From assembly GCF_013372625.1 (NCBI RefSeq), contig NZ_JABXFD010000264.1, positions 23,987 through 87,986 on the forward strand: 64,000 nt of DNA. Direction: 5' to 3'. The notes beneath the pieces were generated by a model. It ran no database searches. It was not told the DNA's origin and worked only from the letters and a program-made list of their open reading frames with translations. Positions 35,275 to 46,283 of this stretch are shown one piece after another (position 1 is the first letter of the stretch; each line of letters begins with the position of its first letter). Made by a program: the position numbers and the translations under genes. Source of the stretch: Actinomadura sp. BRA 177. GTDB lineage: Bacteria > Actinomycetota > Actinomycetes > Streptosporangiales > Streptosporangiaceae.

Positions 35275-36524
35275 GCCGCCAGGATTTCCGGCGGCTCATC
35301 GTCGGTCAGACGGTCTCCTCCTTCGGCGACTGGGTGGGCACGCTCGCGCTGATGTACTTCGTCCTGGAGCTGAGCGGCTCCACGACGGCGGTCGGTGGGG
35401 TGCTGGTGCTGCGGCTGCTGCCGTCCGCGGTGGGCGCGCCGGTGGCGGCGCGGGTGGTGACGCGGTGGCGGCGGCGCAGCGTGATGCTGTGGTCGGACAT
35501 GATCCGGACGGGCATGGCGTTCGCGCTGCCGCTCGTCCCGTGGCTGTGGTGGGTGTACTTCTGGGCGTTCCTGATCGAGGTCGTCGGGCTGATGTTCCTG
35601 CCGGCGCGGGACGCGGCGATCCCGTTCCTCATCGAGGACGAGGAGGACCAGCACGACACCGGCACGCTGGAGATGGCCAACGGCATCACGATGGCGACGT
35701 CCTACGGGATGATCCCGCTGGGCGCGGGGGCGTTCGGGCTGCTGCTGTGGCTGTCGAACCAGGCCGGCTGGGAGGGCCACTGGCGGTACGTCGTCGTCTT
35801 CTGGCTGAACGCGGTGACGTACCTGGTGTCGTACTTCATGATCCGCTCGATTCCCGACCTCGGGCCCGGCCCGGTCGAGAAGGCGGACATGGAGCACAGC
35901 GAGCGGGAGTCGCAGGGCGGCTTCTTCCGGGCACTGCGCCTTCCGGTCCTGCGCGGCGTCCTGCCGGGCGTCGCGGTGGTGGCGCTCGGGCTGGGCGCGC
36001 TGTTCTCGCTGGGCGTGGTGTTCGTGAAGAACACGCTGGACGCGGGCGCGGTCGGGTTCGGCGCGCTGGTGGTGCTGTTCGGCGTGGGCGCCATCGCGGG
36101 CCTGCTGCTGATCCACCGCAAGGCGGGCAGCCTGATGACGCAGGTCCGGCTGGGGACGGCCGCGCAGGGCATCGTGATCGCCCTGATGGGCGCGCTGGGG
36201 TCGATCACCTGGTCGTTCATCGGGGCCGTCGTGTTCGGCGCCGCCGCCACGAGCGCCCTGGTGGGCGGCATCACCTACCTCCAGGAGGAGCTGAGCGGGG
36301 TCGAGCGAAACCTGGCGCTGACCGCGTTTCACGCGGTGCTGCGGTTCGGGCTGGCGCTCGCGGCGCTGCTGTCGGGCGGCGCGGCCGACCTCCTGAAGGA
36401 GGCCGGCGCGTCCCCGCTCGGCCTGGCACCGGGCCAGTTCGTGCTGGCGGCGTCCGGCCTGGTGGTCCTCCTCGGCACGTTCCTGATCCGCGCCCCCGAC
36501 GCGCGCGAGATGTCGCCTACCTGA
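35253..36524 (+). CDS. MFS transporter
   Basis: A 423-residue protein with about 12 hydrophobic segments. The N-terminus GLKEQLSRQDFRRLIVGQTV and SSFGDWVGTLAL are typical of the enterobactin-exporter-like MFS group. ATG 35253 lies inside the end of the glycosyltransferase gene. The 3' end overlaps the convergent MFS gene by 8 bp. Substrate unknown. Confidence 0.85.
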   Translation: MGLKEQLSRQDFRRLIVGQTVSSFGDWVGTLALMYFVLELSGSTTAVGGVLVLRLLPSAVGAPVAARVVTRWRRRSVMLWSDMIRTGMAFALPLVPWLWWVYFWAFLIEVVGLMFLPARDAAIPFLIEDEEDQHDTGTLEMANGITMATSYGMIPLGAGAFGLLLWLSNQAGWEGHWRYVVVFWLNAVTYLVSYFMIRSIPDLGPGPVEKADMEHSERESQGGFFRALRLPVLRGVLPGVAVVALGLGALFSLGVVFVKNTLDAGAVGFGALVVLFGVGAIAGLLLIHRKAGSLMTQVRLGTAAQGIVIALMGALGSITWSFIGAVVFGAAATSALVGGITYLQEELSGVERNLALTAFHAVLRFGLALAALLSGGAADLLKEAGASPLGLAPGQFVLAASGLVVLLGTFLIRAPDAREMSPT

Positions 36525-37974
36525 CGGGTGCGGGCTCGGGGTCCCGCTCGGTCTCCACGGCGGACGCCTCACCGTGGCTGTTGGCGGCGCGGAGCGCGAC
36601 GACGGCCGCGGCGGCCAGGAAGACGCTGCACGCGAGCAGCGCGCGGGAGAACCCGGCGGTGAGCGCCTCCGGCATCGGCGTCCGGCCGGCGATCAGCCCG
36701 TTGGTGCGGGACGTGGCGACCGCGGTGAAGATCGCCAGGCCGAGCGCGCCGCCGAGCTGCTGGGAGGCGTTGAGCAGGGCGGCGGCGAGCCCGGCCTGGT
36801 CCGGCGGGACGTTGGCGTTGGCGGCGGTGGTGACGGACACGAACGCGGCGCCGAGCCCCAGCGAGCTGATCAGCAGCCCCGGCAGCAGGTCGGTCGGGTA
36901 GGAGCCGTCCACCGGGATGCGCGACAGCCAGTAGACGCCCCCGGCGGCGAGCAGCAGCCCGGCGACCAGCACCGGACGCGTGCCGATCCGGGTGAGCAGC
37001 TGGGACGAGACGCCCGCGGCGACGGCGACGCCGAAGCACAGCGGCAGGTAGGCCGAGCCCGTCTCCAGCGGCGAGTAGCCGAGGACGTTCTCCATGTACA
37101 GGCTGAGGAAGAAGAACATCGAGCCGATGCCCGCGACGGCGACGAGCTGGGTGACGTCCGCCGCCGCGAGCCCCCGGATCCGGAAGATCGACAGCGGCAG
37201 CAGCGGGTTGCGGCCGCGCTGCTCGTTCACCAGGAACGCCAGGAGCAGGACGAGGGAGCCGGCCAGCCCGCCGGTCGTCCGGCCCGCGTCCCAGCCGGCC
37301 TCCGGCGCCTTGACCAGGGTGAACACGAGCAGCAGCATCCCGCTGGTGACCAGCACGGTGCCCAGGACGTCGAAGTTCGCGAGCCGGGCGCTGCGCCGGT
37401 CGCCGTCCACGAGCAGGAACAGCCCGGCGATCACCAGCACGCAGACCGGCACGTTCACCAGCATCACCCAGCGCCAGCCGGGACCGTCGGTCAGCAGCCC
37501 GCCGAGCAGCACCCCGGCGGCGGACGCGCCGCCCGCGACGCCGCCCCAGACGCCGAGCGCCCTGCCCCGGTCGCCGCCCTCCCGGAACATCGTCGTCAGG
37601 ATCGACAGCGTGCCCGGCAACATCAGCGCGGCCCCCGCACCCTGGGCGAGCCGCGCGCCGATCAGCATGCCGGACGTCGTGGCGAACCCTCCGGCGATGG
37701 CCGACAGCGAGAACAGCACGGTGCCGGCGACAACGACGCGGCGGCGTCCGAGCAGGTCGGCGAGTCGGCCGCCGAGCAGCATGAACCCGCCGTAGGTGAG
37801 CAGGTAGCCGGACGGCACCCACTGCAGGTCCTCGACCGAGAAGCCCAGGTCAGTGCGCATCGCGGGCAGCGCCACGTTGACGATCGAGGCGTCGATGAAG
37901 TCCAGGAACGCGATCGTGCACAGCAGCGTCAGCGTGATCTTGCCGCGTCTCGTGGCGAGAAAGGAGCCGGTCAT
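36517..37974 (-). CDS. DHA2-family (14-TM) drug exporter
   Basis: A 485-residue EmrB/QacA-type proton antiporter with 14 predicted helices and the conserved LDFIDASIVNVALPAM start, GGRLADLLGRRRVVVAG loop and the mid-chain antiporter motif region. ATG 37974 follows a GGAGG site. The promoter side faces the ECF41 sigma-factor gene, and both share an inverted GTCACACTTC element that looks like a pair of ECF41 -35 boxes, so the sigma factor may control this exporter. Confidence 0.88.
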   Translation of the reverse strand: MTGSFLATRRGKITLTLLCTIAFLDFIDASIVNVALPAMRTDLGFSVEDLQWVPSGYLLTYGGFMLLGGRLADLLGRRRVVVAGTVLFSLSAIAGGFATTSGMLIGARLAQGAGAALMLPGTLSILTTMFREGGDRGRALGVWGGVAGGASAAGVLLGGLLTDGPGWRWVMLVNVPVCVLVIAGLFLLVDGDRRSARLANFDVLGTVLVTSGMLLLVFTLVKAPEAGWDAGRTTGGLAGSLVLLLAFLVNEQRGRNPLLPLSIFRIRGLAAADVTQLVAVAGIGSMFFFLSLYMENVLGYSPLETGSAYLPLCFGVAVAAGVSSQLLTRIGTRPVLVAGLLLAAGGVYWLSRIPVDGSYPTDLLPGLLISSLGLGAAFVSVTTAANANVPPDQAGLAAALLNASQQLGGALGLAIFTAVATSRTNGLIAGRTPMPEALTAGFSRALLACSVFLAAAAVVALRAANSHGEASAVETERDPEPAPVR

Positions 37975-38025
37975 GAAGCCCTCCGAGTGGTTTCGTTTCG
38001 CGGCCTTGGAGAGGACGGGCGTCCG

Positions 38026-38079
38026 GAAGTGTGACGCGATGAGGCCCACATCACATCTGCGCGGCGGATGTCACACTTC
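38026..38079. promoter_or_regulatory. Divergent ECF41-type promoter pair
   Basis: A perfect 10-bp inverted repeat, GAAGTGTGAC (38026-38035) and GTCACACTTC (38070-38079), separated by 34 bp, lies between the divergent exporter and sigma-factor genes. TGTCACA is the known -35 element of ECF41 sigma factors, and each arm points toward one gene. The expected -10 CGTC is only clear on the exporter side. Confidence 0.55.
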
Positions 38080-38122
38080 GGGCGGGCGGGCCCTCTAGGG
38101 GGTGAGCAGAGGAGGTCGAGCC

Positions 38123-39013
38123 ATGCCCGAGGACGGGGCCACACGGGTCTTCGCCGACCACCGGGAGCTGCTGTTCTCGGTCGTCTACAACATGCTGGGC
38201 AGCGTCGCCGACACCGAGGACGTCCTGCAGGACACCTGGCTGGCGTGGGCGGCGCGGAACACCGCCGGCGGCGAGGAGATCGAGAATCCGCGCGCCTACC
38301 TGGTGCGGGTCGCGGTCAACACCGCACTGTCCCGGCAGGCCGCGATCAGCCGCCGCCGCGAGACGTACGTGGGGCCGTGGCTGCCCGAGCCGCTGGTGAG
38401 CGAGGCGGGCGCGGACGAGTCCGCCGAGCGGACGGAGGCGGTGTCGATGGCGCTGCTCGTCGTCCTGGAGACGCTCACGCCCCTCGAACGCGCCGTGTTC
38501 GTCCTGCACGAGGTGTTCGGGTACGCGCACACGGAAATCGCGCCGATCCTGGACCGCAGCCCGTCGGCGGTCAGGCAGCTCGCGCACCGGGCGCGGGAAC
38601 ACGTCCACGCGCGCCGTCCCCGCTACCAGGCCGACCCGAAGGTGCAGCGCCAGGTGACGGAACGCTTCCTCCAGGCTGCCCTGGGCGGCGACCTGGAGTC
38701 ACTGATGGGCATCCTGGCGCCGGACGTGACCCTCTGGACGGACGGCGGCGGCAAGGCCGGTCGTACGGCCGCCCTTCGCCCGATCCAAGGCGCCGACAAG
38801 GTGGCGCGCGTCATCACGAGCACCGCCGGATGGGGACCGGCCGACCTGGACATCCGCTACCGGACGGTCAACGGCGACCCGTCAGCCGTGCTGTTCGACG
38901 CCCACGCGCCGTTCGCCGTCATGGTCCTCGACCTGGACCCGGACGGCGACCGCATCCGCGGCGTCTACGCCGTCACCAACCCCGACAAACTCACGCACAT
39001 CGAGGACGACTGA
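38123..39013 (+). CDS. ECF41-family sigma factor with SnoaL-like C-terminal domain
   Basis: A 296-residue sigma factor. Region 2 is seen in LLFSVVYNMLGSVADTEDVL, region 4 in LTPLERAVFVLHEVFGYAHTE, and the C-terminal SnoaL-like extension ends with the ECF41 signature VYAVTNPDKL. In this family the C-terminal domain regulates activity directly in place of an anti-sigma factor. Usual targets are a carboxymuconolactone decarboxylase, oxidoreductase or epimerase, and a gene of the first kind lies at 39611-40091. ATG 38123 follows GAGGAGG. Confidence 0.88.
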   Translation: MPEDGATRVFADHRELLFSVVYNMLGSVADTEDVLQDTWLAWAARNTAGGEEIENPRAYLVRVAVNTALSRQAAISRRRETYVGPWLPEPLVSEAGADESAERTEAVSMALLVVLETLTPLERAVFVLHEVFGYAHTEIAPILDRSPSAVRQLAHRAREHVHARRPRYQADPKVQRQVTERFLQAALGGDLESLMGILAPDVTLWTDGGGKAGRTAALRPIQGADKVARVITSTAGWGPADLDIRYRTVNGDPSAVLFDAHAPFAVMVLDLDPDGDRIRGVYAVTNPDKLTHIEDD

Positions 39014-39039
39014 GCGAGTCAGGTCGCGGCCTCGCCGCC

Positions 39040-39405
39040 GGGCGGCGCCCCTGGTCAGCTGCGCCCAGAAGACGTCCTCCCCGCCCAGTACTGGACGTCA
39101 AGCTGTACCGGTGCGCCAGCGGGTGAACCGGCGCTCCAGCAGGACGAGGCGGCACGGCGAGGGCCTCCACCGTCGCGACGTCGCCGGCGCCGAGGCCGTT
39201 GCGCCGCAGGTAGAGGTCTAGGACGGCCTGGGCGTGGCCGCCGAGCGTGTTCATGCCGATCTTCTTGCCGACGAGGTCCCGCGGCCGAGGCGCCGTTGAA
39301 GGCCCCGCCGAACGCGACCGGCCGGTGGCGGCGGTCTGGACGTTCTGCGGGCCGCTGGAGGTGTTGCCCACCCACTCCAGCCGGACGTCGCCGGGAGACC
39401 TCATC
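39040..39405 (-). pseudogene. ABC transporter binding protein, middle fragment with frameshift
   Basis: The minus strand encodes [21 protein letters not shown], then in another frame FGGAFNGA, then in the first frame [20 protein letters not shown]. This is the interior of a sulfonate/taurine-type periplasmic binding protein (SsuA/NMT1-like). Both ends are missing, and its 5' end directly abuts a TauD fragment at about 39397. Confidence 0.65.
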
Positions 39406-39588
39406 GTGTTCGACAACCGGATCACCCAGCACTACGCGTCCGACGACTACGGCGACCTGCCGCGGCTGCTGCACCGCGTCACCGTCGCCGGCGACGTCCC
39501 GGTCGGCGTGGACGGGCGGGAGAGCTACCGCGTCGAGGGCGACGACCCCTCGCACTACACCCGTCCGCGGCCTGAACCGGCCATGAGC
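39397..39588 (+). pseudogene. TauD-type dioxygenase, C-terminal fragment
   Basis: About 60 codons match the C-terminus of taurine dioxygenase-like Fe(II)/2-oxoglutarate enzymes: [16 protein letters not shown] followed by [15 protein letters not shown]. The N-terminal three quarters are absent. It sits back to back with the binding-protein fragment, so an old sulfonate-utilisation locus has been deleted or split here. Confidence 0.7.
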
Positions 39589-39610
39589 CCGGGTCCGGGC
39601 CCGGCCGCCG

Positions 39611-40091
39611 TCACGGCTTCGGCAGCATGCACATGGTGTCGAGGCCGAGGACGTGGTTGAGGCGGCCGAACGCTAGCCAGGAACCGATGCACATGCTCAG
39701 TTCGACGATCTCGCGCTGGGAGTAGTGCGCGGTCATGCGCTCCCAGAAACTCGTCGTCCAGGCCGTGGTGATCGAGGGCGTAGCGTTCGGCGTATTCGGC
39801 GGCGAGGCGGGTGCGGTCGTCGAAGCGGTCGGTGGTGCGCCATTCGGTGACCGCGTCGGCGAACTCCTCTTCGACCTTCTGGCCGTCGCGGTCCGTCCGC
39901 CAGTCGAGGCAGAACACGCATCCGTTGATCTGCGCGATGCGGAGGCGGGCGGCCTCGAACTCGCGGAGGCCCAGCGTGGTGTGCGCGTACACGGCGAGCG
40001 ACAGGTTGGACGCGGCGGGGCCGATGCCCGGCACCATCTCGCCCCACGCGTACTGGATCGGGTCCTTGCCGTCGGGGATGTCGAGGTCCAT
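39611..40091 (-). pseudogene. Carboxymuconolactone-decarboxylase-family gene with one-base frameshift
   Basis: From ATG 40091 the frame encodes a CMD/AhpD-like protein (NGCVFCLDWRTDRDG holds the redox Cys site). Near 39748 the coding frame shifts by one: read with one T fewer in GAGTTTCTGG, translation continues as WERMTAHYSQREIVELSMCI to a TGA at 39611-39613, matching a normal 159-residue protein. As written, the frame instead runs on without similarity. It is either a real inactivating insertion or a sequencing error. The start overlaps the stop of the upstream reductase-like gene. This is a typical target of ECF41 sigma factors. Confidence 0.75.
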
Positions 40092-41167
40092 CAGGCGTTC
40101 CTCCCGAGCTTGCCCACGGCGGGACGCAGCGGGACGTCTAGCGCGTCGTAGAGGCCAGGGTCGGCGTCCACGAGCCAGTCGATGGCGCTGACGAGGCGTC
40201 CGACGGCGGTGGCGTTGCCGCCCGCGGCGCGGTTGCCGTGCTCGTCGGTGGCCTCGACCGTGACCTCGATGCGTGGGACGCCTTCGATGATGACGCGGTG
40301 GGCTCCGTCGCCGTCCGGCGGCATGGGCCAGTCGGGCGCGCAGGACGCGTGGATCCGGGTGACGTGCTCTACCACGATGCGGGGTTCGCCCTGGACGATG
40401 CCCTGCACCTCGAACCGGACCGCTCCCTGGGTGCCTTTCTCGAAGTCGCCCATGGACGGGGTGGTGATGGAGTCGTCCAGCGGACGCCGTTCCACGGTCT
40501 CGCGGACCTCGTCCAACTCGACGCCGAGCGCGCGCGCCATCAACCGGACCTGCCCGCCCCACACCATGGTCGGGACGGTCGCCGCGAGCATCGGCGGCTC
40601 GTAGTCCATCGGCTGGCCCATGCCGACCAGGTAGCGGACGGAGTCCGGCTGGTCGTAGGTGGTGTAGTCGAAGATCTCCTGGCAGCGGACGACGTCGATG
40701 ACGCCGCCGAGCCCGCTGATCATCAGCGGCAGGACGTCGTTGCCCCAGCCCGGGTCGACGCCGGAGACGAACAGCGAGCCGCCGCCCTCGGTGATCGCGT
40801 CCAGCACCGCCTCCCGCATCTCCGGCGGCGCGTTGCGCTGGTCGTAGAGGGCGTACAGCGCGGGCGTGACGACCACGGCCCCGGCGCGGATCGCCGTCAG
40901 GATGTCGGCGAGCGCCTCGTCGGGGCGGATGTCGCCGGACGCCGCGTACACCACGGCCTGCGGGCCGGTGCCGAGGACGGCGTCGATGTCGGTGGTGGCC
41001 GCGACGCCGAGGTCGCGGCCGAGGCCGGCGAGGTCGCCCGCGTCCCGTCCGGCCTTGCCCTCGTCGTGGACGATCACACCGGTCAGGGTCAGCGCCGGAT
41101 GGGCGTCGACGGCGCGGAGGGCGAGCCGGCCGACATTGCCCGTGCCCCAGACGATCGCGGAGATCAT
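40091..41167 (-). CDS. Dihydrodipicolinate-reductase-like NAD(P)-binding protein
   Basis: A 358-residue protein starting MISAIVWGTGNVGRLAL, a Rossmann dinucleotide-binding motif, with the DapB/amine-dehydrogenase-like core that includes SGVDPGWGNDVLPLMISG. The family contains 2,4-diaminopentanoate dehydrogenase and many unassigned enzymes from steroid and other catabolic loci. ATG 41167 is chosen because the 12-residue extension upstream lacks similarity. The TGA overlaps the CMD-family ATG (TGATG). It is divergent from the cholesterol oxidase gene. Confidence 0.78.
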   Translation of the reverse strand: MISAIVWGTGNVGRLALRAVDAHPALTLTGVIVHDEGKAGRDAGDLAGLGRDLGVAATTDIDAVLGTGPQAVVYAASGDIRPDEALADILTAIRAGAVVVTPALYALYDQRNAPPEMREAVLDAITEGGGSLFVSGVDPGWGNDVLPLMISGLGGVIDVVRCQEIFDYTTYDQPDSVRYLVGMGQPMDYEPPMLAATVPTMVWGGQVRLMARALGVELDEVRETVERRPLDDSITTPSMGDFEKGTQGAVRFEVQGIVQGEPRIVVEHVTRIHASCAPDWPMPPDGDGAHRVIIEGVPRIEVTVEATDEHGNRAAGGNATAVGRLVSAIDWLVDADPGLYDALDVPLRPAVGKLGRNA

Positions 41168-41275
41168 GCCGCGGAATCTAACAAAGCCCCGCGCAGTTGC
41201 CAAGCAAGCATTTGGTTAACTGCCTGTGACCTGCTAACACGTGTGCGTGACGGGCGGTAAGTTACTTTTGCGTAG

Positions 41276-42970
<1,695 letters not shown>

Positions 42971-42981
42971 CGCCCGCGCGA

Positions 42982-43007
42982 TCCGGCCACGGGCGCGTGT
43001 GGCCGGA
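42982..43007. terminator. Bidirectional terminator between choD and the hydrolase gene
   Basis: A perfect 9-bp stem TCCGGCCAC/GTGGCCGGA with an 8-base loop lies between the convergent stops at 42970 and 43019. Confidence 0.78.
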
Positions 43008-43018
43008 CCTCACTCCCG

Positions 43019-44362
43019 TCAGGGGCAGGGATCGAAGAGCCGCCGCGTCCCCGTCCCGGCCGCGTAGGCGGCGGGATCGCTGAACCGGCACCCGTAGTCC
43101 GCACGCGCCACCACCCGCGGCTTCGTCGTCACGTCGCCCGCCGGACGCCTGCCGGTGTCGATCCAGCGCACCAGGTCGTCCCAGGCCGTCCCCGCCTCGA
43201 CGGCGGAGAACTCGCAGTGCTGGGCCGTCCGGATGGCCCGCTGGACGAGCAGCCGCGACCGGTGATGCCGCGCCACCTCGGACGCGTAGATCTGCTCCAT
43301 CGAGAACGGGACGAACATGTCCCCCAGCCCATGCAGGCTCAGCACCGGCACCCCCGGACGCCCGTTGATGCGCGGCACCTGCGACAGCCGGTTCGACAGC
43401 CGCGCCGGCAGGTTCGCGACCCGCACCCGCTGCACGGTCGCGTTGACGTTGACCGGCTCGTTGGGCCGGTACCGGGTGAACAGGTTGGTCGCCACCTGCC
43501 CCGGTTCTTCCGCCAGCGTCGCACCCGGGACGGACGGCGTCGCCAGCGTGAACGGGAAGTCCTTCCAGAACGCGAACGACTGCACCGCGCCCGGACGCGT
43601 CCCACCCGTCCGGTTGATGACGATCGACCGGAACTGCTTCCCGCGCGCGTTCGTCGTGTCCGGGCCGCCGGGACGCAGCGCGGTCAGCCCGAGCGCGGCC
43701 TCGATCTTCGGGACGGTCACCGTCGCGTACTGGTCGGTGACCGGGTACTCGCGGACGCCGGAAAGGTCCTGCGCGACGAGGTTGTAGTCGAGGAAGAAGT
43801 CGAACAGCTCGTCGTCGCCGAGCACCCCGCACATGGGCAGCGCGCCGTCGTAGTAGCCGGGGAACTGTTCGAGCGAGCGTCCGATGATGTGCCCGCCCAT
43901 CGACACGCCGGCGATGATGCGCTGCTTGGGCCGTCCCACCTTGCGGGCGAACAGTTCGGCGAGGTCGCGCGTGCTCAGCACCCCGGCCCGGACGTCGTAC
44001 CCGTTGTCGTAGTAGGACGACGCCGCCCACGCGTATCCCTGGTCGAGCAGCCGCTGCCGGAGCCCGAACGGCGGCGGCCCGACGGTCAGCACGAACCCCT
44101 GGCCGGCGTAGCCGTGCGCGTAGAGCGCGAGCTTCCCGTTCCAGTGCGGCGGCACCTCGATGTCGTAGGCCGCGTGATGGTGGACGCCCTGCAGGACGCG
44201 CGACGGCTTCCCGTGCACCTGGACGGGCGCGAGCGGCGGATTGTCGATCGTGTAACCGGGTAGCGGCTGGTCATCGGGGGTGCGGCCGGCCTGGGCGGGG
44301 GCCGCCGCGACCACCGAGGCGAGGACGGTCGCGGCGAGGGCGGTGATGGCTCGGATGCGCAT
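43019..44362 (-). CDS. Secreted alpha/beta hydrolase
   Basis: A 447-residue exported protein. The signal peptide is RIRAITALAATVLASVVAAA, cleaved near APAQA. The nucleophile elbow is GVSMGGHIIG, and the likely histidine is in TAQHCEFS. The fold resembles secreted esterases/peptidases of actinomycetes, and the substrate is unknown. ATG 44362 follows AGAGGAG. A TetR-operator-like palindrome sits about 30 bp upstream. It is convergent with cholesterol oxidase but not in its operon. Confidence 0.8.
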   Translation of the reverse strand: MRIRAITALAATVLASVVAAAPAQAGRTPDDQPLPGYTIDNPPLAPVQVHGKPSRVLQGVHHHAAYDIEVPPHWNGKLALYAHGYAGQGFVLTVGPPPFGLRQRLLDQGYAWAASSYYDNGYDVRAGVLSTRDLAELFARKVGRPKQRIIAGVSMGGHIIGRSLEQFPGYYDGALPMCGVLGDDELFDFFLDYNLVAQDLSGVREYPVTDQYATVTVPKIEAALGLTALRPGGPDTTNARGKQFRSIVINRTGGTRPGAVQSFAFWKDFPFTLATPSVPGATLAEEPGQVATNLFTRYRPNEPVNVNATVQRVRVANLPARLSNRLSQVPRINGRPGVPVLSLHGLGDMFVPFSMEQIYASEVARHHRSRLLVQRAIRTAQHCEFSAVEAGTAWDDLVRWIDTGRRPAGDVTTKPRVVARADYGCRFSDPAAYAAGTGTRRLFDPCP

Positions 44363-44393
44363 GGTGCTCCTCTGGCAGACGCCCGCATTACAT

Positions 44394-44407
44394 ACCGTCC
44401 AGTCGGT
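44394..44407. promoter_or_regulatory. TetR-operator-like palindrome
   Basis: ACCGTCCAGTCGGT has inverted ACCG/CGGT half sites with a 6-base spacer, in the divergent gap between the secreted hydrolase and the DMT genes. No TetR gene is nearby. Confidence 0.3.
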
Positions 44408-44523
44408 TTGTGGAATGCGCGAGGCCGGATCCGGCCGCACCCGGAGAGTGCGCCCGGTTCGGCGCGGCGACCTCGGGTAGGGGCGGATCCGGACGGATCG
44501 GTCGGGGGAAATCGTGGGTTCGG

Positions 44524-45417
44524 ATGAGCATTCTCGGGATGGCCATCGCCGTTGTGGCGGCCTTCTTCATCGGGCTCGGGTTCGTGGCGCAGCAGCACGC
44601 GGCCTTCCGGGAGCCGCTGGCCCAGATCCTGCACCCGCGGCTGCTGCTGGACCTGCTGCGCAGCCGGCTCTGGCTGGCCGGCATCGGCTCCATGATCACC
44701 GGCCAGATCATCTTCGCGTTCGCGCTGAACATGGCCGACGTCGCCGAGGTCACCCCGGTGCTCACCGTCAACCTGATCTTCGCGCTGTTCGCCGCGCACG
44801 TGATCTACCGGGACCGGCTCGGCCGCAACGAGTGGCTGGGCGCGCTGCTGCTGACCGGCGGCGTCGCGCTGTTCCTCGGGATCGGGGTGCCGCACGGCGG
44901 CGCCCTGCCCGGCGTGCACTCGCCGCGCTGGCTCGCGGGCGGGGCCGTGCTCGGCCTCGTCGCCCTGTGCGCGTTCGGCGGCCTGCACCGGGACCTGCGC
45001 GTCCGCGCGATGCTGCTGGCCTGCGGCGCCGGGCTGCTCTACGGGCTGCAGGACACGCTGACCCGCAGCGTCCTGCTGGTGTCCGACGACGGCCTCGGTC
45101 GCGTCCTGGCGACCTGGCAGCCGTACGGCCTGGTGTTCATCGGGGCGCTCGGGCTGCTGTTCGCGCAGAGCGCCTTCGACGCGGCGCCGCTGCGGATCTC
45201 GCTGCCCGCCACCACGGCGGCCGAGCCGCTCACCGGCATCGCGCTCAGCATCGTGATCTTCGGGGAGCGGGTGCGGCTGGAGGTCTCCGACCTCGCCCTG
45301 GAGTCGCTCGGGCTCGCCGCGATGGTCGCCGGCATCATCGTCCTCGGCCGGTCGCCGTACCTGGGCAAACCCGGCGAGCACCCGTCCGTGTCCCCTAACG
45401 GGGTGGGCTGCCGATGA
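44524..45417 (+). CDS. DMT-family membrane protein, first of a pair
   Basis: A 297-residue protein with about 9-10 hydrophobic segments in two related halves, typical of the drug/metabolite transporter (EamA-like) superfamily. ATG 44524 is preceded by GGGGGAAAT. The stop overlaps the start of a second DMT gene as ATGA. Paired DMT genes may form a heterodimer. Substrate unknown. Confidence 0.8.
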   Translation: MSILGMAIAVVAAFFIGLGFVAQQHAAFREPLAQILHPRLLLDLLRSRLWLAGIGSMITGQIIFAFALNMADVAEVTPVLTVNLIFALFAAHVIYRDRLGRNEWLGALLLTGGVALFLGIGVPHGGALPGVHSPRWLAGGAVLGLVALCAFGGLHRDLRVRAMLLACGAGLLYGLQDTLTRSVLLVSDDGLGRVLATWQPYGLVFIGALGLLFAQSAFDAAPLRISLPATTAAEPLTGIALSIVIFGERVRLEVSDLALESLGLAAMVAGIIVLGRSPYLGKPGEHPSVSPNGVGCR

Positions 45418-46283
45418 TCGCCGTCGTCCTCGCGGTCCTCGCCGGCGCCGCCAACGCCCTCGCGTCCGTGCTGCAGCGGCGGGTGGTCAAGACCGCCCCC
45501 GAGTCGGACGCCTTCCGGCCGGCGCTCATCCTGGACATGCTGCGCAGCCCGATGTGGCTCGGCGGCATCGGCGCGCTCATCGCCGCGTTCGTGCTGCAGG
45601 CGGCGGCGCTGTCGATCGCGGGCCTGTCGCTCGTCCAGCCGCTGCTGGCCGTCGAGCTGCCGTTCACCATGATCCTCATCGCCTGGCTGCCGCCGCGCGG
45701 GCTGAAACGGGTGCCGTGGGCCGCCGTCCTGCTGCTCAGCGCCGGGCTCGCCGTGCTGCTGTTCGCGCTCGCGCCGGAAGAGACCTACCACCCGCCGGGC
45801 ACCGCCGGCTGGATCATCGCGACGGCCGGCACGGTCGGCTGCGTCGCCGGGCTCATCGCGCTGGCCTGGCTCATCCGCGGGCCGTCGCGCGCCATCCTGC
45901 TGGGCGTGTCCACGTCGGTCGGGTTCGCGCTGACGGCCGCCTTCATGAACACGGTCACGCGCAAGTTCGAGAAGGGGATCGGCCCCGTCTTCACGTCCTG
46001 GCAGCTCTACGCCATGGCGCTGGCCGGCCTCGCCAGCCTCTTCCTGCTGCAGAACGCGCTGCAGAGCGGCAGCCTCGTCGCGGTGCAGCCCGCCCTGACC
46101 ATCTCCGACCCGGTCGCCAGCATCGTCCTCGGCGTCTTCCTGTTCGGCGAGAACGTCCGCGGCGGGCCGTGGATCCTCCCGGAGGCCGCCGGCATGGCGC
46201 TGCTCCTCCTCGGCAGCATCGGCATCGCCCGATCCCCGCTGCTGCACGAGGAGCACGACGTCAGCCGAGCGCGGCCCGGATGA
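45414..46283 (+). CDS. DMT-family membrane protein, second of a pair
   Basis: A 289-residue protein of the same family as its upstream neighbour, with about 9-10 helices and a conserved second-half motif LTISDPVASIVLGVFLFGE. Translation is coupled to the first gene by ATGA. The 3' end overlaps the convergent glycosyltransferase gene by 23 bp. Confidence 0.8.
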   Translation: MIAVVLAVLAGAANALASVLQRRVVKTAPESDAFRPALILDMLRSPMWLGGIGALIAAFVLQAAALSIAGLSLVQPLLAVELPFTMILIAWLPPRGLKRVPWAAVLLLSAGLAVLLFALAPEETYHPPGTAGWIIATAGTVGCVAGLIALAWLIRGPSRAILLGVSTSVGFALTAAFMNTVTRKFEKGIGPVFTSWQLYAMALAGLASLFLLQNALQSGSLVAVQPALTISDPVASIVLGVFLFGENVRGGPWILPEAAGMALLLLGSIGIARSPLLHEEHDVSRARPG

